A stretch of DNA of 5,834 nucleotides, taken from contig CALMVY010000360.1 in assembly GCA_937873245.1 (NCBI GenBank), positions 1 through 5,834 of the forward strand, written 5' to 3'. Shown one piece after another: positions 1 through 4,828 of the stretch. The notes beneath the pieces were generated by a model that saw only the letters and a program-made list of their open reading frames with translations, searched no databases and was not told the origin of the DNA. Both the position numbers and the translations under genes were made by a program. The stretch comes from an uncultured Arthrobacter sp. Its GTDB lineage: Bacteria > Actinomycetota > Actinomycetes > Actinomycetales > Micrococcaceae. Each line of letters opens with the position of its first letter. The first letter of the stretch is position 1.

Positions 1-53
1 TGGACATACTGCCCATGTGCCCACTCCCCGCAGCGAAGAATGAGCATGTCCCC
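1..53. repeat. Intergenic GGACAT-type repeat, copy A
   Basis: The window opens with TGGACATA. CATGT follows at 14-18, AGCGA at 32-36 and GCATGTCCC at 44-52. The same four blocks occur in the same order, shifted by only 1-3 nt, in copy B at 1756-1808. The copy lies just past the 3' end of the phosphatase gene, whose stop is at 82-84. Its first arm and the CATGTGCCCA at 14-23 pair imperfectly, so it would fold less well than copy B. It starts at base 1, so it may continue beyond the left edge. That it is a dispersed repeat family is inferred from only two copies. Confidence 0.55.
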
Positions 54-81
54 CAGGCCGGAGTGAGGCGGACGCCCGGGC

Positions 82-939
82 TTAGGCCACGGAGCCTGAC
101 TCCAGGGCGGCGCGCAGGTGACGGACCGCCGTCGTGCCTCCGGCGACGAACCAGTCGAGGCCGTTGACGCGGACGACGTCGGCGGCGCCGCCGGCCGCGA
201 GGACAATGGCTTTCCCGGGCAGCCAGTCCCACTCCGGGCAGCTGTGCTGGAACCAGCAGCCCAGTTCGCCGTCGGCCACCCGACTGAGGTCGCAGGAGCC
301 GGAGCCGAACATGCGCAGCGCGGCGGCGGAGGTCGCGGCGCCGTGCCAGGGCATGGCGCACCTCGGGTCAGCAAGCCAGCTGGGATGGATACCGGTCCCG
401 GCACCGGGGTCGGACAACGGGGCGTCGGAACGGCCGGCACCGGGAGCCCCCGGCCCACCGAAAGTGGTCAGCCGTTCGCCGTTGAGGGTCGCCGGCCGGG
501 TTGTTCCGCCGAGCCAGAGCTTGTCTTCCTCCGGCTGGAAGATCCCGCCCAGCAGCACACCGGAGGAATCCTTAAGGGCGATCGCGGAACACCAGTACGT
601 GGATCCGTGCAGGAAGTTGTAGGTACCGTCGACCGGGTCGATAACCCAGGTCCGGCCGCTGGTGCCTTCCACCGAGGCGCCCTCTTCGCCGAGGATGCCG
701 TCGTCGGACCGGCAGCGCTGGAGCTGTTCCAGCACATAGGCCTCGGCAGCGTGGTCCGCGGCAGTGACGACGTCAGAAACCGACGTCTTTTGCCGGCCTT
801 CCAGACCGGCCTGCCGCATGAGGAGCGCCAGGGTCCCGGCCTCGCGCACGAGGGCCTCGGCGAGCTGGTAGTCGTCCAGGGCGGGGTTGAGTTCAGCAGT
901 GCTGTGCCGGCCGAGCCGGTGCTTTCCTAGTTCGGTCAC
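82..939 (-). CDS. Inositol monophosphatase family phosphatase
   Basis: This 285-residue protein belongs to the Mg2+-dependent, Li+-sensitive inositol monophosphatase (IMPase) superfamily, soluble enzymes that hydrolyse phosphate monoesters. Visible motifs are KTSVSD plus TAAD (51-62), the metal-binding GEEG (84-87), the family signature DPVDGTYNF (101-109; D101, D104, T106) and the second signature EWDW (236-239, D238) followed by the small-residue stretch to AAGG. All expected metal ligands are present and the length is normal for the family. I chose the GTG at 937-939 because the open frame runs on to 1284 only across the divergent promoter region and antisense to the next gene, and that extension has no family similarity. 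A -10-like box 7 nt before this GTG suggests a leaderless message. The substrate cannot be read from sequence: inositol phosphate, histidinol phosphate (HisN-type, as in corynebacteria) and 3'-phosphoadenosine 5'-phosphate are all possible. The gene is divergent from the membrane protein gene at 1055. Confidence 0.9.
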   Translation of the reverse strand: MTELGKHRLGRHSTAELNPALDDYQLAEALVREAGTLALLMRQAGLEGRQKTSVSDVVTAADHAAEAYVLEQLQRCRSDDGILGEEGASVEGTSGRTWVIDPVDGTYNFLHGSTYWCSAIALKDSSGVLLGGIFQPEEDKLWLGGTTRPATLNGERLTTFGGPGAPGAGRSDAPLSDPGAGTGIHPSWLADPRCAMPWHGAATSAAALRMFGSGSCDLSRVADGELGCWFQHSCPEWDWLPGKAIVLAAGGAADVVRVNGLDWFVAGGTTAVRHLRAALESGSVA

Positions 940-946
940 GCGCTCC

Positions 947-974
947 AGCCTATCGGCGCCCGCCGGGCAGTGAA
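947..974 (-). promoter_or_regulatory. Candidate leaderless promoter of the phosphatase gene
   Basis: Read on the minus strand, TTCACT (969-974) and TAGGCT (947-952) are separated by 16 nt, and TAGGCT ends 7 nt before the GTG at 939. That places the transcription start at or next to the start codon, as in leaderless actinobacterial genes. A GGAG lies 3 nt before the GTG, too close for a normal Shine-Dalgarno. Both hexamers are weak matches to the sigma-70 consensus. Confidence 0.4.
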
Positions 975-1019
975 CAGGCGCATTGCGAACAGCGCCGCCC
1001 GGCGTCGCAGATCTGGGCG

Positions 1020-1048
1020 CTGAGCAGCACGTGCGTCCGGGCGATAAT
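1020..1048 (+). promoter_or_regulatory. Candidate leaderless promoter of the membrane protein gene
   Basis: GATAAT at 1043-1048 is a strong -10 match (5 of 6) ending 6 nt before the ATG at 1055. The -35 is poor: CTGAGC at 1020-1025, spacer 17 nt. There is no purine-rich Shine-Dalgarno before the ATG, so transcription probably starts at the A of the start codon. Confidence 0.5.
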
Positions 1049-1054
1049 GGTGCA

Positions 1055-1708
1055 ATGGCCAAGACACCCGCACAGCGGATCAAGAAGCACGGCGCGAACG
1101 CAGCCGTCCCCCAACACCAACTGCCGTCGGTGATCAACCCGAGCACCAGCCGGACGCCGCAAAAGGCGCAGAGCAACAGCAACCTGATCCTGATCGCCGG
1201 GGTTGTGGCGAGCCTCTTCCTGTTCTGGTACCTCCACCTGCTCACCCTGAACCAGCTCACCCAGCTCAGCGGCGGCGCCGCCATGCCGGACTCCCTGATC
1301 GGGGGCTTCGACCCGGGCTACGTGGAACAGCTGCGCTCCGCGATGGACGAGGACGCCCGCGGGCAGCTCAATTACATCCACAAAACGGCCGGCACGCTGT
1401 TCCCGCTGATCTTCGGCTTCACCTGGCTGCTGCTCATCGGCACGAACGTGGCACGCAAGGGACTGCGCTGGGCACTGTGGGCCGCGCCCCTGCTCTTCGC
1501 CGCAGTCAGGCTGTGGGGCAACGCGACGATCGATTCGATGATGTCCGCCCAGACTCTCGACGCCGGCCAGGTTGCCTTGGCATCGGGCCTCACCGTCGCC
1601 GGTTGGGTGCTGCTGGTGCTGAGCCTGGTGGCTGGCGGCGCCGCGGTGTTCCTGGGCCGCAAGCCGGCGTCGACCACCGCTCCCGCCACGGGACATGCAC
1701 AGCCCTAG
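1055..1708 (+). CDS. Four-helix membrane protein of unknown function
   Basis: I do not recognise this 217-residue protein. It has a basic, polar N-terminus (1-42, rich in K, R, Q, S and P) that is probably cytoplasmic. Four hydrophobic segments follow: about 43-65 (NLILIAGVVASLFLFWYLHL), 114-132 (TLFPLIFGF and on), 139-153 (WALWAAPLLFAAVRLW) and 178-200 (the stretch ending AGGAAVFL). Between the first and second lies a 48-residue loop with a likely amphipathic helix (88-110, YVEQLRSAMDEDARGQLNY). Between the third and fourth a short loop contains DSMMSAQTLDAG. The C-terminus after 201 is short, basic and then disordered. With an even number of segments both ends should be on the same side, in line with the positive-inside rule. 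The ATG at 1055 is chosen over an upstream ATG at 983 because of the adjoining GATAAT box and because the 24 extra residues would run through the promoter. The last codons lie inside a repeated segment. No enzyme motif is visible. Confidence 0.8.
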   Translation: MAKTPAQRIKKHGANAAVPQHQLPSVINPSTSRTPQKAQSNSNLILIAGVVASLFLFWYLHLLTLNQLTQLSGGAAMPDSLIGGFDPGYVEQLRSAMDEDARGQLNYIHKTAGTLFPLIFGFTWLLLIGTNVARKGLRWALWAAPLLFAAVRLWGNATIDSMMSAQTLDAGQVALASGLTVAGWVLLVLSLVAGGAAVFLGRKPASTTAPATGHAQP

Positions 1709-1747
1709 GCTGACGGCCCCGGCCGCGGGACAAGCCCAGCCCTAGGC
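1690..1747 (+). repeat. Imperfect tandem duplication across the stop codon
   Basis: Two 21-nt segments, 1690-1710 and 1727-1747, match at 19 of 21 positions with a period of 37 nt. The first begins GGGACATGC and contains the last codons and TAG stop of the membrane protein gene. The second begins GGGACAAGC and lies in the untranslated tail. Both end CAGCCCTAGGC. The period is not a multiple of three, so the second copy is not a coding repeat. Confidence 0.7.
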
Positions 1748-1755
1748 CCGGCCAC

Positions 1756-1808
1756 TGGACATAGCCCCACTATGTCCATTTCCAGCGAGCACCCGGGGGG
1801 CATGTCCC
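1756..1808. repeat. Intergenic GGACAT-type repeat, copy B, with hairpin
   Basis: TGGACATAG (1756-1764) and CTATGTCCA (1770-1778) form a perfect 9-bp inverted repeat around the loop CCCCA. AGCGA follows at 1784-1788 and GCATGTCCC at 1800-1808. GCATGTCCC is the exact reverse complement of GGGACATGC at 1690-1698, so a second 9-bp pair encloses the hairpin. The block lies between two convergent genes (ending at 1708 and 1854) and could stop or stabilise transcripts from either side. It lacks a proper U tract, with only TTT after the hairpin, so it is not called as an intrinsic terminator. Confidence 0.7.
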
Positions 1809-1853
1809 ACTGAGGGTGTCCCGGAGACAGCCGGAACGCACCGCTAGCTGTGC

Positions 1854-2879
1854 TCAAAGCTCGTTTGCGAGATACTCCCGGGCCTGCTCCGCGCGCTGCG
1901 GGGCGCCCGCAGTTTCGAATTGCTCGGCGGCGCGCAACAGAACGTCCCTTGCCGCTTCATTCTTGCCAGTCGCTATGTACGCCCTGCCCAGTAGCAGGCA
2001 GGCCTCCCCGGTCCTTTGTGGAGAAATTCCATCCTCCAACCGGCAGAGATCCTCCAAAAGACCTATAGCAGTCGGCGCATCACCCGCCAGCAAAGTCCAG
2101 TGCGCCCGGTTCAGTTTCAATAGGTGATAGTCGTTCGAACTTCCGCCGATAACGTCAGTGGCAAGTTCTGCCCGCTCGATGCAGCGCAATGTGTCGGCGT
2201 CGGCGACGTCAGCAGCCAACCGCATGGCCGCAGACGCTTTGTTGAATTTCGCCCAGACGTCAAGATTCCTGGCGGGCGAGAATGTTGCGGCGGCAAGTTC
2301 GTGGTAGCGCAGCCCCTCCTCGACCTGGTTACAGAGGAATGCAACGTTGCCGATAACCCAGTACGCCTTTCCCGCCAGCTGCTCATCTACTTCTTCCGAA
2401 ACGATATTGGCTAGGACGGCACACTCATTCCATGCTTCGTCTAGCATCCCGCAGTCTGCCAGTGCGGCAATTAATGCATGGCGGGCCTTCACGTTAACCT
2501 CGATGTCAGCGTCCTCCGCGGTTAATTCTGCAGCCGTCCGCGCCGAGTCAGCAGCTTGCTCCAGAAGCCCAGCTAGCTGGCTCGCCATTGCCAAGAGGAT
2601 GTGCGCCTTTGCCATTGCCTGCGCAGTTGGGACCCCAAAGGAACCGTTCACCAGTGCAACAGCAAGCGTCGCCGCATCCTCGAACTCCCCGGCGTCCAAG
2701 AGGTTTTCTGCTTGAAAGAAACTCATATCCCATCCAGCATTCCGCTCCCCCGCGGCCACAGCCGTTGCCGCAGCTTCCTCCGCGCTCCGCGCGGCCGCTT
2801 TGAAGTCGTGTTCGCCCCGGTATTGCCGAGCCTGAAGCTCAGCGGCGAAATATGCGGGCGGCAGGGAATTTTGATGCAT
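1854..2879 (-). CDS. Helical TPR-repeat protein, candidate peptide sensor
   Basis: The 341-residue protein seems to be made wholly of helix pairs of the tetratricopeptide type. Roughly eight can be traced, at about 10-43, 49-79, 85-120, 127-160, 168-200, 208-241, 249-282 and 290-325. The clearest TPR signature is the last one: GEACLLLGRAYIATGKNEAA, then a helix ending AAEQFETAG. There is no signal peptide, membrane segment or catalytic motif, so it is probably a cytoplasmic binding or scaffold protein. Such solenoids form the peptide-binding part of RRNPP regulators, which have about 5 to 9 repeats. Unlike PlcR or Rgg it has no N-terminal helix-turn-helix, and the in-frame stop at 2898-2900, seven codons before the ATG, rules out a longer form. 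In that respect it is closer to the size and style of Rap proteins, which act through a partner protein. The ATG is set by a GATAAT box 6 nt upstream. It is divergent from a small secreted-peptide gene at 3090. GC is lower than in the neighbours (33 of 60 in 2341-2400, against 43 of 60 in 3361-3420). The TPR assignment is fairly safe; the peptide-sensor role is inference. Confidence 0.85.
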   Translation of the reverse strand: MHQNSLPPAYFAAELQARQYRGEHDFKAAARSAEEAAATAVAAGERNAGWDMSFFQAENLLDAGEFEDAATLAVALVNGSFGVPTAQAMAKAHILLAMASQLAGLLEQAADSARTAAELTAEDADIEVNVKARHALIAALADCGMLDEAWNECAVLANIVSEEVDEQLAGKAYWVIGNVAFLCNQVEEGLRYHELAAATFSPARNLDVWAKFNKASAAMRLAADVADADTLRCIERAELATDVIGGSSNDYHLLKLNRAHWTLLAGDAPTAIGLLEDLCRLEDGISPQRTGEACLLLGRAYIATGKNEAARDVLLRAAEQFETAGAPQRAEQAREYLANEL

Positions 2880-2885
2880 AACCCA

Positions 2886-2915
2886 ATTATCCGTCCCCTA
2901 GGACGGAGAAATGTA
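2886..2915 (-). promoter_or_regulatory. Leaderless promoter of the TPR gene
   Basis: On the minus strand GATAAT (2886-2891) ends 6 nt before the ATG at 2879, so the message probably begins at the start codon. This is the same spacing as at the membrane protein gene. No ribosome binding site is visible. The -35 region is weak: TACATT at 2910-2915, spacer 18 nt. The spacer contains a perfect inverted repeat that could be an operator. Confidence 0.5.
2891..2906. promoter_or_regulatory. Inverted repeat in the TPR promoter, candidate operator
   Basis: CCGTCC (2891-2896), a CCTA spacer and GGACGG (2901-2906) form a perfect 6-bp dyad. It abuts the -10 box and fills most of the spacer towards the -35, the usual position for a repressor site. 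No cognate regulator is encoded in the window, since the TPR protein itself lacks a DNA-binding domain. As RNA the same bases could pair, but they lie upstream of the predicted transcription start of the TPR gene. Confidence 0.4.
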
Positions 2916-2917
2916 CA

Positions 2918-2939
2918 CGACGTGCAAGTGAGAACGTCG
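2918..2939. promoter_or_regulatory. Spaced dyad in the divergent intergenic region
   Basis: CGACGT (2918-2923) and ACGTCG (2934-2939) are reverse complements separated by 10 nt. It lies upstream of both divergent promoters and could be a regulator site. Six-base arms with CpG-rich content arise easily by chance in this genome, so confidence is low. Confidence 0.2.
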
Positions 2940-3010
2940 CAGTGTAGGCGCAGGAGTCGCGCAGGCACGCACGGATAACACAGGAGTTATGGTTGAACGA
3001 CATTTTGTTA

Positions 3011-3039
3011 CTTCTAGGCGTGTCGGATGCCCCTATACT
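3011..3039 (+). promoter_or_regulatory. Candidate promoter of the small peptide gene
   Basis: TATACT at 3034-3039 is a good -10 box. The -35 position (CTTCTA at 3011-3016, spacer 17 nt) matches the consensus poorly, which would fit a promoter needing an activator. The expected start near 3046 gives a leader of about 44 nt that carries a proper ribosome binding site, in contrast to the leaderless genes nearby. Confidence 0.45.
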
Positions 3040-3079
3040 GAACTCGCACCACATGAGTCACATCAGCCCCTTACGTATC

Positions 3080-3084
3080 AGGAG
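3080..3084 (+). promoter_or_regulatory. Ribosome binding site of the peptide gene
   Basis: AGGAG lies 5 nt before the ATG at 3090. This is the strongest Shine-Dalgarno in the window and is the main reason to believe the short reading frame is translated. Confidence 0.7.
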
Positions 3085-3089
3085 TCCAC

Positions 3090-3239
3090 ATGAAGAAAAC
3101 CCTCGCTACACTCCTCGTCGCCGGTGCGCTGGCTGCCGCAGGCCTTTCCGCATCTGCCGCCGTCTCTGCAACCGGAACCTCGGGTCAGGGCTCTGTAGTG
3201 GCTGTCGAATGGTGGCCGAACTCCACTCCGAAGAACTAA
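3090..3239 (+). CDS. Small secreted peptide precursor, candidate pheromone
   Basis: This 49-codon gene encodes a classic Sec signal peptide: MKK, then a hydrophobic core LATLLVAGALAAAGL, then small residues with possible signal peptidase sites after ASA (21-23) or VSA (25-27). The remaining 22-26 residues are small and polar (TGTSGQGS), followed by VVAVEWWPNSTPKN at the C-terminus. There is no cysteine, so it is neither a lipoprotein nor a disulphide peptide. Evidence that it is real: AGGAG at 5 nt, a TATACT box upstream, a strong terminator 18 nt after the stop, and a typical signal sequence unlikely to arise by chance. Its size and layout match PapR and Phr pre-peptides of RRNPP systems (about 40-50 residues, signal peptide, active segment at the C-terminus), and the divergent neighbour is a TPR-solenoid protein. 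AVEWW resembles the double-tryptophan XIP pheromones of streptococci, such as the SAVDWWRL type. Coding and secretion are well supported; pheromone function is inference. Alternatives are a secreted antimicrobial or a cell-surface peptide. Confidence 0.75.
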   Translation: MKKTLATLLVAGALAAAGLSASAAVSATGTSGQGSVVAVEWWPNSTPKN

Positions 3240-3257
3240 CGGAGACGGCGTTAAAGG

Positions 3258-3291
3258 ACGGTGGGTGTCGGATTCCGACACCCACCGTTTT
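3258..3291. terminator. Strong hairpin terminator shared by convergent genes
   Basis: The arms 3258-3272 (from ACGGTGGGTG) and 3274-3288 (ending CACCCACCGT) are perfect 15-nt reverse complements around one central base; sterically this gives about 13 bp and a small loop. TTTT (3288-3291) follows on the plus strand, making a good intrinsic terminator for the peptide gene 18 nt downstream of its stop. On the minus strand the stem begins immediately after the GGDEF-EAL stop codon (TAA at 3290-3292) and is followed by CCTTTAA, a weaker tail, so it may also work in that direction. Confidence 0.85.
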
Positions 3292-4828
3292 AGCGTTCAG
3301 CCGTAAGGCTCCCCGGCCCAATCAAAGCCTCGATGTCCGACGCCGGAACGGGCCTGCCGAAGTAGTAGCCCTGGCCGCTTGAGCAGCCCAGCCGGACCAG
3401 CTCGGCGGCCTGTTCCGCCGTCTCGATGCCCTCGGCGACCGCTTTGAGCCCGCACGCGTGGATAAGGTGAAGCACCGCCTCCACGAACTTGCTCTCGTCC
3501 GCATCTGAGCCCAGCCCGTCGATCAGGCTCTTGTCGATCTTGACCACGTTGACCGGCAGCTTCCGCAGGTAGCTGATGGACGAATAGCCAGTGCCAAAGT
3601 CGTCGATTTCGAGCTGCACTCCCAGCCGCCGCAATCCGCTGAGCGAATACCGGTCCACGTCCCCTCCGTTGACGGCCATGGACTCCGTCAACTCCACAAT
3701 GAGGTTGGCGGCGTCCACCCCTGTTTCGCGGAGGACGTCGCGGACGTGTTCAATCAGGTCGAGGTTCTGCAGCTCGGTGGTCGAGATGTTGACCCGGACG
3801 TTGAAGCTGGAGTCCACGTCCAGCTCCTGCTGCCAGCGGCGCAGCTGGCGTACCGCAGTCCTCAGCACCCAGTGGCCGAGGTCTACGATCATCCCCGTCT
3901 CTTCAGCCAGCGGGATGAAGGAATCGGGCATCAGGAGCCCCCGCTCCGGGTGGTTCCAGCGCACCAGCGCCTCAACGCCCTCAATCCTGCCGGTGGCCAG
4001 TTCCACTACCGGCTGATAGTGCAGCGTCAGCTGGTCCTGGAGGATCGCCTCGCGCATTTCGGTGATCATGACGCTCTGCAGCCGGCGGGCGTAGAGCAGG
4101 GCCGGCTCAAACACCTTGATACTGCTGTGCGGCTGGGCTTTGGCCGCGTACATCGCGGTGTCTGCTTCCATGACCAGATCGTCGACGGACTGCCCGGGTT
4201 CCGCCACCCGCAATCCGATGCTGGTACCGCAGGTGATACGCAGATCCCCGATCTCCAGGCTCTCACCGAGCGCCTTGAGGATTCTGTTGGCCACCCGGCG
4301 TGCCCGGACAAGGTTGGACTTCGGCAGCATGACGGCGAATTCGTCGCCGCCAAGGCGTGCAACGGTGTCAGTCTCCCGGACTGCGTCCTGGAGGCGCTTC
4401 GAGATCACCCGGAGGACGTCGTCGCCGGCGCTGTGTCCCAGTGTGTCGTTAATGCCCTTGAAGGAGTCCAGGTCCAGGACCAGCAGCGCCGGCGGCATTT
4501 CGCCCCGGGCCGTCTCGGCAAGGGCGTGGCTCAGGACCGAGTTGAGCGCAGTCCTGTTGGCAAGCTGGGTGAGCGGGTCAGTCAGCGCCATCCGCTCCAG
4601 CTCGACTTGGGCCTCGCGCAGCATCGCCGTTCGGCTTTCGACGCGTTCCTCAAGTTCCTGGTAAATAGTCTGCAGGTCGTCAGCCATCAGGTTGATCCCG
4701 GCAATGACGGCGGCGACGTCGTCCCTGGCACCAGAGTGGGGGATCCTGGTGGTCAGGTCACCGCCCGCTATTCGAACGATGCCTTCGACGAGGGCGTGCA
4801 GCCTGGGGTCGGGCGGATCAGTCTTCAC
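3290..4828 (-). CDS. Soluble HAMP-GGDEF-EAL cyclic di-GMP enzyme
   Basis: This 512-residue protein carries both a diguanylate cyclase and a phosphodiesterase domain for the second messenger cyclic di-GMP. Residues about 11-64 look like a HAMP linker running into a coiled coil (YQELEERVESRTAMLREAQ), but no membrane segment precedes it. The GGDEF domain (about 80-240) has D119, the FKGIND and GHSAGD motifs and an intact GGDEF at 160-164. RETD (151-154), exactly five residues earlier, is a complete I-site for product inhibition. The EAL domain (about 250-505) has EAL at 287-289, YQP with Q272, N347, E379, DDFGTGYSS with D409 and D410, K430, E466 and Q486, so the known catalytic and metal residues are present. 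Both activities are therefore possible; which dominates cannot be told. The GTG start lies within the end of the upstream gene (11-nt overlap), with little Shine-Dalgarno, so translation is probably coupled. The stop directly abuts the shared terminator hairpin. Confidence 0.95.
   Translation of the reverse strand: MKTDPPDPRLHALVEGIVRIAGGDLTTRIPHSGARDDVAAVIAGINLMADDLQTIYQELEERVESRTAMLREAQVELERMALTDPLTQLANRTALNSVLSHALAETARGEMPPALLVLDLDSFKGINDTLGHSAGDDVLRVISKRLQDAVRETDTVARLGGDEFAVMLPKSNLVRARRVANRILKALGESLEIGDLRITCGTSIGLRVAEPGQSVDDLVMEADTAMYAAKAQPHSSIKVFEPALLYARRLQSVMITEMREAILQDQLTLHYQPVVELATGRIEGVEALVRWNHPERGLLMPDSFIPLAEETGMIVDLGHWVLRTAVRQLRRWQQELDVDSSFNVRVNISTTELQNLDLIEHVRDVLRETGVDAANLIVELTESMAVNGGDVDRYSLSGLRRLGVQLEIDDFGTGYSSISYLRKLPVNVVKIDKSLIDGLGSDADESKFVEAVLHLIHACGLKAVAEGIETAEQAAELVRLGCSSGQGYYFGRPVPASDIEALIGPGSLTAER

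Noticed and set aside
118..930. Long plus-strand open frame opposite the phosphatase
   Set aside because: It is an antisense shadow in GC-rich DNA, with low-complexity Gly/Ala/Arg sequence and no motif; the minus strand encodes intact enzyme signatures.
940..1284. Upstream extension of the phosphatase reading frame to a 400-residue protein
   Set aside because: The added 115 residues run through the divergent promoters and antisense to the membrane protein gene, and do not resemble the phosphatase family.
950..1696. Minus-strand 248-codon frame opposite the membrane protein gene
   Set aside because: It is rich in Gln, Arg, Gly and His with no domain. The plus strand shows clear membrane helices and a promoter.
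2880..3060. Search for a frameshifted DNA-binding domain upstream of the TPR protein
   Set aside because: An in-frame stop lies seven codons before the ATG, and the other minus-strand frames show no helix-turn-helix pattern. The protein appears complete without one.
2989..3093. 34-codon frame whose stop overlaps the peptide start codon (ATGA)
   Set aside because: Its AGGAG is only 2 nt from the ATG, the peptide -10 box lies inside it, and its sequence shows no signal or domain. Translational coupling is possible but unsupported.
2993..3382. TTG-started frame beginning MNDILLLLGVSD, with AGGAG 6 nt upstream
   Set aside because: The hydrophobic start is tempting, but the frame runs out of phase through the whole peptide gene, the terminator and the 3' end of the GGDEF-EAL gene.
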